The notes beneath the pieces were generated by a model that saw only the letters and a program-made list of their open reading frames with translations, did not search any database and had not been told where the DNA came from. A program made the translations under genes and the position numbers. A DNA stretch of 64,000 nucleotides, taken from assembly GCA_947428835.1 (NCBI GenBank), contig CANENE010000009.1:28229-92228 (forward strand), given 5' to 3'. How positions within the stretch are numbered: the first letter of the stretch is position 1; every line of letters starts with the position of its first letter. Origin of the DNA: an uncultured bacterium. GTDB lineage: Bacteria; Cyanobacteriota; Vampirovibrionia; Gastranaerophilales; Gastranaerophilaceae. Of the stretch, positions 7,970-16,334 are shown piece by piece.

Positions 7970-10234
7970 TTACATACTGATTCTGTCTTTAATTTCTTCC
8001 ATCTTGTGATCAGCAAGACGAGAATCACCTTTAACTCTTGAATATGCAAGATAGCCGTTCATTCTATCTATTTTGGTCAAATTCTTAGAGCCGCATTTAG
8101 GGCAAACGTCCATATTCAATTCCTGATGTCCGCAGTCATCGCAGTATGAAAGTGAAAGATTGACTCCTTCATAAAATCCTTTTTTCATTGCACGTCTGAT
8201 TAGGGTTTCAACAGCTTTTGTATTATATGAAATAGGGTATTTAACATATTGAATTTTACCGCCATTCATTAAATCCCAAAATCTACCTTCGCAATCCTGT
8301 TTTTCAATAGGTGTGATTTGTTCACTTACATGACAATGGAAAGAATTTGAAACGTAAGGTTTATCCGAAACATTTTCTACAATGCCGTATTTTTTTCTAA
8401 ATTGTTTAATTTGAAGACCGCATAAGTTTTCAGCAGGAGTTCCATATAGTGCATACAACCAGCCATCTTCTTCTTTAAATTCAGCAACTTTTTTGTTGAT
8501 GTATTCCATAACTTCTATTGCAAATTGACCATCTTCCACTAAAGATTTGCCGTTATGAAGCTCTTGAAGCTCATTTAAGGCAGTTATTCCAAAAGAAGCT
8601 GTTGCAGATTTTAAGATAGGTTTGATTTTATCATGGAGACCTAAGTTACCTCCTAAAAATCCGCCTTCACAGTATGCAAGAGGATTAACGGATGCTCTCA
8701 TTTCTCCTAAATATTCATAAGTTCTTATATGAATTTTTCTGATTAAATTCATATAATAGTCTAATACTTCATAGAAATCTTTGCTTTCCTGTTTTGCTTT
8801 AGCATAAATCATAGGAAGATGCAGACTGATTGCACCAATATTAAAACGACCTACAAAAATCGGTTTGTCTTCACTATCGGCAGGTTTTGCGCCGCCTCTT
8901 TCAAACCATGGTGATAAAAATGCACGACATCCCATAGGAGATACAACTCTTCCGTATTTTTTATACATAGAAGCAACGTACCCGTCGCCTGATAAAGAAA
9001 GCCAATCAGGATACATTGTCTTTTTAGAACATTCAACCCCTGCTTTGAATAATTCTTCCAACGGTTTTCCTTCGCCGTGAAGGTTTTCATCATATAAGAA
9101 AACAATTTTCGGGAACAATACAGGTTTTTTGCAATCCTTTTTACCTTGTCCACCCATTCTTGTTTTTAAACATGCAAGAGTTGCCATTGATTCAAATTCA
9201 TCTTGTCCAAGACCTGTTGTAACTGTGATAAAAGGATAATCACCGCGGGAAGATGCTACTGTATTAAATTTATATTCCCAGCCTTGGAAACCTTGTTCAA
9301 AGTCACTTCTGACATCATTTAGAGCTTCTTCTTTTGCTTTTTCAAAGCTTAAACCAAGACAGATATATTTATTGTATTGTCTATCGTAGGTCTTCTTGGC
9401 ATAAGGAGCAAGAATTTTATCTACTTCAGGAACCGTGAAGCCGCCATACTGCTGGCTTGCAGCAGCCATTACGATGTCACCTATAACATCAAATGCTACA
9501 TCTAATGATTTTGGTTCGTTATACCAAATGTTACCCATTTCAAAGCCACCTTTTAAGACTCTTGCAACATCAAATAAGCAGCAGTTCATAGTATCTCTTC
9601 TTGCACACATATCATGGATATAGATATAACCTTCTTTTATAGCCTGTTTATCTTCAACGGTTAAGAAGAATTTTTTATATAATTCTTTATTTAATTCATT
9701 AAAAATTAATGAACGCTTAGTAGAGACAAGAGTTGAATCAGCGTTAGCATTTTCTTTGTCTCCAATATACATAATTCTTTGAGATTCCTGATAAACCTTA
9801 TCAAGCATGGAAACAAAATCAGTTTTATAGTTTCTGTAGTTTCTATAGCTTTCTGCAACTTTAGGACTCAATGCCTGAAGAGCAGATTCAACGATATTGT
9901 GCATCTGGGCAATTTCAATTGAATCGGTGTCCATTTCAAGAACAGATTGATTTACAAAAGCACAGATATCTTTGATTTGTTTATCTGTAAAAGTAACAAG
10001 CATTCTTGTAGCAGATTTTCTGATTGCATCAATTACTTTTTGAATATTGAATTTCTCTTTTGTACCGTCTTTTTTAACAATTGTAATGTTGTTAATGTTT
10101 CTTCTTGTAAAGTTAATGACATTTACAAAGTCATTTTTATTGGCTTTAATAGCATCTGTCACATTTTGCTGTGAAAGGACGCCACCTTCTTGTATAGAAC
10201 CGCCTAATGACATATCGTTTGAAATCTTTTGCAT
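7970..10234 (-). CDS. nrdD: Anaerobic ribonucleoside-triphosphate reductase, catalytic subunit
   Basis: A 754-residue class III ribonucleotide reductase that makes deoxynucleotides from NTPs under anoxic conditions, using a glycyl radical. The N-terminal ATP-cone (VKKDGTKEKFNIQKVIDAIR, about residues 54-75) is the allosteric site. The catalytic barrel follows. The C-terminus carries the zinc ligands C-D-D-C and C-P-K-C and the glycyl-radical loop RMNGYLAYSRV. Start at 10234 follows TAGGAGGAG. No NrdR box was seen in the 200-bp upstream gap. NrdG, which activates it, lies downstream on the same strand but is separated by prepilin 1 and XRE 1. Confidence 0.97.
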   Translation of the reverse strand: MQKISNDMSLGGSIQEGGVLSQQNVTDAIKANKNDFVNVINFTRRNINNITIVKKDGTKEKFNIQKVIDAIRKSATRMLVTFTDKQIKDICAFVNQSVLEMDTDSIEIAQMHNIVESALQALSPKVAESYRNYRNYKTDFVSMLDKVYQESQRIMYIGDKENANADSTLVSTKRSLIFNELNKELYKKFFLTVEDKQAIKEGYIYIHDMCARRDTMNCCLFDVARVLKGGFEMGNIWYNEPKSLDVAFDVIGDIVMAAASQQYGGFTVPEVDKILAPYAKKTYDRQYNKYICLGLSFEKAKEEALNDVRSDFEQGFQGWEYKFNTVASSRGDYPFITVTTGLGQDEFESMATLACLKTRMGGQGKKDCKKPVLFPKIVFLYDENLHGEGKPLEELFKAGVECSKKTMYPDWLSLSGDGYVASMYKKYGRVVSPMGCRAFLSPWFERGGAKPADSEDKPIFVGRFNIGAISLHLPMIYAKAKQESKDFYEVLDYYMNLIRKIHIRTYEYLGEMRASVNPLAYCEGGFLGGNLGLHDKIKPILKSATASFGITALNELQELHNGKSLVEDGQFAIEVMEYINKKVAEFKEEDGWLYALYGTPAENLCGLQIKQFRKKYGIVENVSDKPYVSNSFHCHVSEQITPIEKQDCEGRFWDLMNGGKIQYVKYPISYNTKAVETLIRRAMKKGFYEGVNLSLSYCDDCGHQELNMDVCPKCGSKNLTKIDRMNGYLAYSRVKGDSRLADHKMEEIKDRISM

Positions 10235-10378
10235 TAACTCCTCCTAAAGTCTTTTTAATGCTTTTGCTACCGTTTTTTTTGTTTAAATATCTTGTATTTA
10301 TTTTTATTATTTTACTATAAATTTCATGGCATGAGTACCATTTATTATGATGAATTTTTAAATTATTTTTTAAAAGAT

Positions 10379-10407
10379 AAAAATCACTCCGATATAGAGT
10401 GATTTTT
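10379..10407 (-). terminator. Terminator downstream of ompH
   Basis: AAAAATCACTC and GAGTGATTTTT form an 11-bp stem with a 7-nt loop and end in five T on either strand. It closes the nadE-ompH unit and could also end leftward read-through into nrdD's promoter region. Confidence 0.8.
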
Positions 10408-10437
10408 ACACTTAATAAAAAATTTACTTTACTTTTT

Positions 10438-10902
10438 TTATTTTACAAGAGGTAAAATTGAAGTTGTGATATCAGTACCTCCGAAAAGCAAGCTTTCCTT
10501 TCTAAATACTAAATCATAACCCATGGCTTTAGCTCTTGTTGTAATTGCAGAATTTAATTGTGCATCAATTTCAGCTACTTTCTTAGAGTAAGAGTCTTTG
10601 ATGGCTTTCTTTTTAACATCAAGCTGTGCTTCATATTTCTTAACTAATGCTTGTTTGCCTTGTGCTGTAGATTGCTTAGCAATATCAGCGCTTGCTGTGC
10701 TATACCATTTAAGCATTTCTTGTGTTTGTTTGTCTCTGGCATCTTGTGCAGCTTTTAGCGTTTTTGAAGCAACTAAAAGTTTTGGCACATTAACTGTAGC
10801 CACTTTTAAATTACCCATGCTTGAAAAAGCAACATTGTTTAAGCCAAAGCCCAAACCAAATGCAAAAGCAAAAATAAAAATTGCTGTTAGTGTTTTTTTC
10901 AT
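10438..10902 (-). CDS. OmpH/Skp-family periplasmic chaperone
   Basis: A 154-residue exported protein with a signal peptide (MKKTLTAIFIFAFAFGLGFG) and a Lys/Glu/Gln-rich coiled coil at about residues 50-120. The ending GYDLVFRKESLLFGGTDIT matches the conserved C-terminal motif of the OmpH/Skp family, trimeric chaperones that hold unfolded outer-membrane proteins in the periplasm. Length is typical. Start at 10902 follows AAAGGAGGAAA. It implies a didermic envelope. It lies 13 bp downstream of nadE and shares its strand, so the two are probably cotranscribed, though no functional link is known. Confidence 0.85.
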   Translation of the reverse strand: MKKTLTAIFIFAFAFGLGFGLNNVAFSSMGNLKVATVNVPKLLVASKTLKAAQDARDKQTQEMLKWYSTASADIAKQSTAQGKQALVKKYEAQLDVKKKAIKDSYSKKVAEIDAQLNSAITTRAKAMGYDLVFRKESLLFGGTDITTSILPLVK

Positions 10903-10915
10903 ATGTTTCCTCCTT

Positions 10916-12700
10916 TTATTTATAGTCTATATTGGATACAACCGGCTGTTTGAATTCTTGCTTATTAATACTTCTTGAATCCACTATGGGCCCGATTGGC
11001 GCAATATACCATTTATATATTGCCCTATTTAATCTTTTGAAAAATTTATTCAACCACATCAATTTAGTTTTTTCATCAATTTGATGTTTAGTCTCATATA
11101 AAAACTTTTCTTCCATCATATTATCTATTGATTGACTAAAATTTTCAAGTCTCCATATAATTTCATCCAAAAATTCATATGGCATTAAAGCTTCTTCGGC
11201 GAGCAAAGGTTTTCCTGTTTCAGGATTTATTGCAAGTTCGGCTCCCGGCGGTTTTTTAATTATTGAAATCGGAATAGAATTTTTTATTAAGCGATTTTCA
11301 TTCATCCATCTTGCAAGAGCAAAAAGTTTTGTTTTAACGACATCAGTTATCGGCGCAAACCCTCCTGACATATCACCATTTATTGTGGCATAGCCCATAT
11401 AAAGTTCTGACTTATCGGATGTTGCAATAGGAATAGTAGATTCAAATTCGTTTGAAATTCCCCAAAGGATTGTTGCCCTTAGCCTTGCTTGGATATTATC
11501 GTTTGTATATGACGCTTGATACCTTGGCAAATCTATTTTTTTAAATACGTCGCTAAATTTATTGGAAATTACATCGCATTCTTGTTTAATGGGTATTTCA
11601 AGGAAATTTATTCCTAAATTTTGGGCAAGCTCTTTAGCATCATTTTTACTTTCAGACGAAGTTATCTTAGATGGCATTGAAACCCCGATTACATTTTTAT
11701 TTCCTATGGCATCAGCCAAAAGAGTGGCGCAAATTGTAGAATCAAGCCCGCCTGATAAACCTAAAACTGCTCTTTTGATACCGTTTTTTGAAAAATATTC
11801 TTTTATTGAAAGTATAATTGACTGATATGTTCTATCTAAATCTGCTTCATAATCAAGGCTGAATTCTTTTTGCGAATCAAGAGTTTTTTCTAAACCTGTT
11901 GGAAGAGGATTAATTTTGCCTTTGAAATCATCAACAACAAAAAAATCTTCTTCAAAAGCTTTTGCACGCGCTATTATTTCACCGTTTTCATCATAGATTC
12001 TGGATAGCCCGTCATAGATTAATTCATCATTTGCACCAACTTGATTAACATAGATATATTTAATTTTGTATTTTTTAGAGACAAATTTCATCATGTTATG
12101 TTTTAGCTGTTCTTTTTTAGCTCTTGTGCAAGATGAAGCAAGGCAAATCAAACAATCAATTTTATCTGCAATTTCTTGAACAGGGTCGATATTATAAAGA
12201 TTTTTACAGAAAAAATCAAAATCGTTCCAGCCATCTTCGCAGATGATAATACCGTATTTAACACCATTCAGTTCAAATATTCTGTTTTGTTCTTTAAAAT
12301 ACGGCTCAAAATATCTATAATCATTGTGTTCAGAATAATTTGCAAGAAGAGTTTTTCTTACTGTTTTTTTAATTTCACCATCTTTAATCAATGAAACGCT
12401 ATTATAATAAGGTTTTCCGATTTTATCTTTATTAATTTGCGGATAGCCGATTAAAATTGAAATATTATCCGAATGCTTTTTTACTTCATCAAGCGCTTTT
12501 TGCGTTTGTTTTAAAAGGCTCGGGTATCTTGTTAAGATATCACCTATAGGATAGCCGATTAAAAAAAGTTCAGGGAAAATTATCAAGCCCGCTTTTTCAG
12601 CTTTTGCGCGTTTTATATATTCAATTGCTTTATTTTTATTATACTCAACATCACCTGATATAGGATTCAATTGAGCAAAAACGATTTTATTGTTTGACAT
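10916..12700 (-). CDS. nadE: Glutamine-dependent NAD+ synthetase
   Basis: A 594-residue bifunctional enzyme that amidates nicotinic acid adenine dinucleotide to NAD+ using ammonia from glutamine. The N-terminal nitrilase-type glutaminase domain has the catalytic triad: Glu44 (FPELFLIGYP), Lys116 (RKTLLANYSEHND) and Cys154 (IICEDGWND). The C-terminal synthetase domain has the ATP pyrophosphatase P-loop LSGGLDST at about 315-322 and a downstream KPPGAEL segment. Length fits the fused form. Start at 12700 follows AAGGAAAAG. Upstream is the DUF711 gene with a 23-bp gap; downstream is ompH. Confidence 0.95.
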   Translation of the reverse strand: MSNNKIVFAQLNPISGDVEYNKNKAIEYIKRAKAEKAGLIIFPELFLIGYPIGDILTRYPSLLKQTQKALDEVKKHSDNISILIGYPQINKDKIGKPYYNSVSLIKDGEIKKTVRKTLLANYSEHNDYRYFEPYFKEQNRIFELNGVKYGIIICEDGWNDFDFFCKNLYNIDPVQEIADKIDCLICLASSCTRAKKEQLKHNMMKFVSKKYKIKYIYVNQVGANDELIYDGLSRIYDENGEIIARAKAFEEDFFVVDDFKGKINPLPTGLEKTLDSQKEFSLDYEADLDRTYQSIILSIKEYFSKNGIKRAVLGLSGGLDSTICATLLADAIGNKNVIGVSMPSKITSSESKNDAKELAQNLGINFLEIPIKQECDVISNKFSDVFKKIDLPRYQASYTNDNIQARLRATILWGISNEFESTIPIATSDKSELYMGYATINGDMSGGFAPITDVVKTKLFALARWMNENRLIKNSIPISIIKKPPGAELAINPETGKPLLAEEALMPYEFLDEIIWRLENFSQSIDNMMEEKFLYETKHQIDEKTKLMWLNKFFKRLNRAIYKWYIAPIGPIVDSRSINKQEFKQPVVSNIDYK

Positions 12701-12723
12701 CTTTTCCTTATAAATTATCTTAT

Positions 12724-14091
12724 CTAGTTGTTTAAACTATGCAAGGGAGCAGGCACCCTACCACCCCTTTTTACAAAAATTTCACTTGAAAAACTATTTA
12801 CAGGCATAATCGGTGCATAGCCAAGCAAGCCGCCAAATTCAACCGTATCGCCGACTGTTTTTCCAACAACAGGAATAATTCTTACGGCAGTCGTTTTTTT
12901 ATTTATCATACCGATTGCCATTTCATCCGCTATCATACCTGCTATTGTATATTTTGAAGTATCGCCCGGTATTGCAATCATATCAAGCCCGACAGAACAT
13001 ACGCTTGTCATCGCTTCAAGCTTATCTATCGTTAAAGAACCTTTTTCAACGGCTTCTATCATGCCCGAATCTTCCGAAACAGGAATAAAAGCACCTGATA
13101 AGCCGCCTACATAGCTTGATGCCATGATGCCGCCTTTTTTAACTGCGTCATTGAGCATTGCAAGCGCCATAGTGGTACCCGAAGCTCCTGCTTGTTCCAG
13201 TCCCATTGCTTTAAAAATTTCAGCGACACTATCTCCGATTGCAGGAGTCGGCGCAAGCGATAAATCAATAACGCCAAAAGGAATATTCATTTTATCTGCA
13301 AGTTTTCTTCCGATTAATTCGCCTGTGGTTGTGATTTTAAATGCCATTTTTTTAATCAAATTAGAGACTTCACCAAAATCGGCGGTTTTATCAAGATTTT
13401 TAATAGCGGACGCTACAACACCGGGGCCTGATACTCCGATATTTAATGCACATTCTGCTTCATTAACCCCGCAAAATGCTCCTGCCATAAAAGGATTATC
13501 GGTTACCGCGTTACAGAAGCAGACAAATTTAGCAGCCCCTATGCTATCAAGGTCTTTTGTAAGTTCAGCTGTTTTTTTAATCACTTCTGCCGTTTTCAAA
13601 ACAGCATCCATATTAACCCCTGCTTTAGATGTGCCAAGGTTAACGGATGAACATAATTTATTTGTAGAAGAAAGGGCTTCCGGGATACTTTCAAAAAATT
13701 TTAAATCACCTTTTGTAAAGCCCTTATCAACAAGAGCACTAAAGCCTCCAACAAAATCAACCCCAACAGCATCAGCTGCTTTATCTATCATTTTTGCAAT
13801 TTTAACATAATCGCAATCTGTATTTGCCTCCCCTATTATTGAAATAGGGCTTAGTGCTATTCTTTTATTTACAATTGGAATTGAATACTCATCTTCTAGC
13901 TCGTTTGCGTAAGACACAAGATTAGATGCGTATTTTAAAATTTTATCATATATTTTATTTGCGGTTGTAGTGCTGTCTGTTGTTATACAATCTCTTAAAG
14001 AAAGAGAAAGCGTTACTGTTCTTATGTCAAGATGATGTATTTTTATCATCTCAATTGTCTCAAGTATTTGTCTTTGATTAAAATTTAACAT
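12724..14091 (-). CDS. DUF711 / PFL-family protein (UPF0210)
   Basis: A 455-residue protein of the DUF711 (UPF0210) family, whose fold resembles pyruvate formate-lyase but whose function is unknown. Recognisable stretches are [20 protein letters not shown] at the start, [43 protein letters not shown] and [10 protein letters not shown]. The preceding gene encodes an ACT-domain protein with a 15-bp gap. This ACT-DUF711 pair is conserved across many anaerobes, which suggests an amino-acid-sensing partner. No signal peptide or membrane segment. Start at 14091 follows a weak GGGAAT. Confidence 0.9.
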   Translation of the reverse strand: MLNFNQRQILETIEMIKIHHLDIRTVTLSLSLRDCITTDSTTTANKIYDKILKYASNLVSYANELEDEYSIPIVNKRIALSPISIIGEANTDCDYVKIAKMIDKAADAVGVDFVGGFSALVDKGFTKGDLKFFESIPEALSSTNKLCSSVNLGTSKAGVNMDAVLKTAEVIKKTAELTKDLDSIGAAKFVCFCNAVTDNPFMAGAFCGVNEAECALNIGVSGPGVVASAIKNLDKTADFGEVSNLIKKMAFKITTTGELIGRKLADKMNIPFGVIDLSLAPTPAIGDSVAEIFKAMGLEQAGASGTTMALAMLNDAVKKGGIMASSYVGGLSGAFIPVSEDSGMIEAVEKGSLTIDKLEAMTSVCSVGLDMIAIPGDTSKYTIAGMIADEMAIGMINKKTTAVRIIPVVGKTVGDTVEFGGLLGYAPIMPVNSFSSEIFVKRGGRVPAPLHSLNN

Positions 14092-14106
14092 TAAAAATTC
14101 CCAAAA

Positions 14107-14379
14107 CTATATAGTGTGCATTTTATCAAATATATCCTTTTTTTGAATCCAAATTTCCATCCCCAGGCTTTTGCCAAGTTCAATCAAGTGTTCTTTGAAT
14201 TCTTTAAATGGAATTTGAAGTTTTTCTATACTGCAAAGCATTATCATAACAAAATTATCTTGCATGATGCTTTGTTTAATATCTTCAATATTTACATTGT
14301 TATCTTTCAGATAATTTGAAATAGATGCAACAATTCCAACTTTATCCACACCTGTGACAGTAATAATTATTTCACTCAT
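14107..14379 (-). CDS. ACT-domain regulatory protein (UPF0237)
   Basis: A 90-residue single ACT domain: IIITVTGVDKVGIVASISNY followed by the LKDNNVNIEDIKQSI helix and a second beta-alpha-beta unit. ACT domains bind small ligands, often amino acids. This family is found upstream of DUF711 genes, exactly as here. AAGG lies about 8 bp before the ATG at 14379. The domain is complete for its family (about 90 residues). Confidence 0.88.
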   Translation of the reverse strand: MSEIIITVTGVDKVGIVASISNYLKDNNVNIEDIKQSIMQDNFVMIMLCSIEKLQIPFKEFKEHLIELGKSLGMEIWIQKKDIFDKMHTI

Positions 14380-14392
14380 AAGTTATACCTTT

Positions 14393-14590
14393 TTATTTAC
14401 AATCTTCTTTAACAACAATAAGATTATTCATTATTTTCATCTTAACTGTCGGGAAAACCACGTTTTTAAGTCCGTCTGCAACAGAAACAACACTTCCTGC
14501 TTTAAGAGTCACTTCTTCACCTTTATACATAAAAACATAGTCTGTATCTCTATCTGATCTTATGGTAATTTTGTTTTCTTCTCTTGTCAT
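14393..14590 (-). CDS. Small hypothetical protein (65 aa)
   Basis: A 65-residue soluble protein with alternating hydrophobic and charged residues (KITIRSDRDTDYVFMYKGEE), suggesting a small beta-barrel. The C-terminus has one Cys. AAAAGGA precedes the ATG by 10 bp. It lies between deoC and the ACT gene on the same strand with gaps of about 14 bp on each side, which supports it being real and cotranscribed. No family recognised. Confidence 0.6.
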   Translation of the reverse strand: MTREENKITIRSDRDTDYVFMYKGEEVTLKAGSVVSVADGLKNVVFPTVKMKIMNNLIVVKEDCK

Positions 14591-14604
14591 TTTTATTTGT
14601 CCTT

Positions 14605-15258
14605 TTATTTTGAAATAATTTGTACCCCGCTTGAAGTTCCAAGTCTTATGGCACCTGCTTTAATTAGCAACAATGCTTTGTTATAATCTTTTATACCACC
14701 GGAAGCTTTAACATTAAGTCCATAAGGGTGGACTGTTTTATACATCAATTCAACATCTTCAATTTTAGCACCGACCCCGCCTTTTACAAAACCTGTTGAA
14801 GTTTTAACAAAATCGCAACCGCCTTCTATTGCACATTTGCAGGCAGCTATAATTTCATCTTGATTTAACAAATCCGTTTCTATAATTACTTTTAAGATGT
14901 TATCTTTTGCAATTTCTTTTGTACGCTGAATGTCAGATGCTACTTTTTTATAATCCTTATCTTTTAAAGAAGATAGGTTAATCACCGTATCAATTTCATT
15001 GGCACCATCTTTTAGAGCGGCTTCTGTTTGAAAAAGAACGGTTTCAATTGTATTAGATGCAAGCGGGAAATTTACAACCGTAACGAGTTTAATATCACTT
15101 CCATCTAGCATATTATGGGCAAATTTAACAAAATTGGGATTAATGCAAACCCCTAAAAATTTATTCTCTATTGCTTCTTTAATAAGCCCTTCAATATCTT
15201 CTGATTTAGCATCCGCTTTTAAAAGAGTATGTTCAATATATTTATTTACAGTTTCCAT
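14605..15258 (-). CDS. deoC: Deoxyribose-phosphate aldolase
   Basis: A 217-residue class I aldolase that splits 2-deoxyribose-5-phosphate into glyceraldehyde-3-phosphate and acetaldehyde. The Schiff-base lysine is Lys152 in FVKTSTGF and the second active-site lysine is Lys184 in VKASGGIK; the TIM-barrel strands LVTVVNFPL and EIDTVINL are intact. Length is normal. There is no ribosome binding site before the ATG at 15258. A TATAAT-like hexamer at 15266-15271, overlapping the end of the upstream gene, lies 7 bp before the start codon, so transcription may begin at or next to the ATG. Confidence 0.93.
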   Translation of the reverse strand: METVNKYIEHTLLKADAKSEDIEGLIKEAIENKFLGVCINPNFVKFAHNMLDGSDIKLVTVVNFPLASNTIETVLFQTEAALKDGANEIDTVINLSSLKDKDYKKVASDIQRTKEIAKDNILKVIIETDLLNQDEIIAACKCAIEGGCDFVKTSTGFVKGGVGAKIEDVELMYKTVHPYGLNVKASGGIKDYNKALLLIKAGAIRLGTSSGVQIISK

Positions 15259-15265
15259 AAAAACT

Positions 15266-15271
15266 ATTATA
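15266..15271 (-). promoter_or_regulatory. -10 hexamer close to the deoC start codon
   Basis: TATAAT on the minus strand, 7 bp upstream of the ATG, with no Shine-Dalgarno sequence in between. It suggests a leaderless deoC mRNA. The -35 region would lie within the preceding dehydrogenase gene. Confidence 0.4.
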
Positions 15272-16280
15272 TCAAAACAAGGTTTTTTGGGCTAGGGTTT
15301 ATATCAAAAGAAGAATTTATATTTTCTATTGTGATTTCTAAAATTCTTTTTTTGGCTTCAATTGTGTTATAAGCGTTATGCGGAGTTACTATAACATTAT
15401 CTAATTCCATCATTTCTTTGACAAAGAGAAACTTCCTTAGGCAATGCAGCTCATAATGCTCTTCCACTTCGCATTTTTTAAAATATGCGCATAGTTGTTC
15501 TTCACATTCAATAACATCTATTCCGGAGGCCAATATTTCTTTGTTTTTAAGCGCAGCAAAAAGTTCATCCGTATTTACAATCTCGCCTCTTGCAGCATTA
15601 ATTAAAATTGCAGTTTTTTTCATCTTTTTAAATTCTTTTTCGCCGATTAATCCTTTTGTTTCATTTGTCAAGGGGCAATTGACAGTAACGAAATCTGATT
15701 TTTCCAACAGTTCATCCAATTCTACATAATTAGTATTTTCATCGTCTTTGTTGATATCATAAACAATAACATTCATATCAAAGCCTTTGGCAATTTTTTG
15801 AACTTTTTTACCTATTGCGCCAAGCCCGATTATACCAAGCGTTTTATGGCAAAGCTCCAACCCTTCAATTTCATCATATTCAACAACACCATCCAATAAA
15901 TCCTTTTTAGCAGGAATTATTTTTTTAGCTAAAGCTAAAAGCAGAGAAAAAACATACTCTGCAACGGTAGAATTACCATAGTTTCTGGCATTAAATATTT
16001 TAATGCCTTTTTGCCTGCAATAATCCAAATCAATATTAGAATAGCCGACACATCTTAGAAAAATATATTTTAAATTTTCAAAATTCTCTAAAACCTCTTT
16101 TGTAAGATAAGAATCCACAAATATACTTAACGCCTGTGCTTCTTTGACAGATGGATCTATATATGTTGCATCCAACAAAGGAAACTCATAATATATCGCT
16201 TCTATATCGGACCTTTCTTTGAACTTTTCTTCAAAAAAAGTTTTTTCATAAGGTTTGGTATTATAAAATATTATTTTCAT
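15267..16280 (-). CDS. D-isomer-specific 2-hydroxyacid dehydrogenase
   Basis: A 337-residue NAD(H)-dependent oxidoreductase of the D-2-hydroxyacid dehydrogenase family. The Rossmann motif is LGIIGLGAIGKKVQKIAKG (about residues 147-165). The substrate-binding arginine is in INAARGEIVN, a glutamate lies in DVIECEEQL, and the catalytic histidine is in VTPHNAYNT. The layout resembles D-lactate dehydrogenases, which would suit a fermenter, but phosphoglycerate or other 2-ketoacids cannot be excluded. No Shine-Dalgarno is seen; the start codon lies inside an AT-rich inverted repeat (16278-16286 with 16300-16308). DeoC follows 8 bp downstream. Confidence 0.85.
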   Translation of the reverse strand: MKIIFYNTKPYEKTFFEEKFKERSDIEAIYYEFPLLDATYIDPSVKEAQALSIFVDSYLTKEVLENFENLKYIFLRCVGYSNIDLDYCRQKGIKIFNARNYGNSTVAEYVFSLLLALAKKIIPAKKDLLDGVVEYDEIEGLELCHKTLGIIGLGAIGKKVQKIAKGFDMNVIVYDINKDDENTNYVELDELLEKSDFVTVNCPLTNETKGLIGEKEFKKMKKTAILINAARGEIVNTDELFAALKNKEILASGIDVIECEEQLCAYFKKCEVEEHYELHCLRKFLFVKEMMELDNVIVTPHNAYNTIEAKKRILEITIENINSSFDINPSPKNLVLI

Positions 16281-16334
16281 AAAATTAAAATAATATTAAA
16301 ATTTTATGAATTTAATTAGCCATATAGTTACATT

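Noticed and set aside
10235..10437. NrdR box upstream of nrdD
   Set aside because: No pair of ACACwATATAT-like sites was found; only AT-rich sequence and the ompH terminator.
13124..13810. Long open frame opposite the DUF711 gene
   Set aside because: It is a 228-codon shadow of a well-supported gene, with no ribosome binding site and no recognisable domain.
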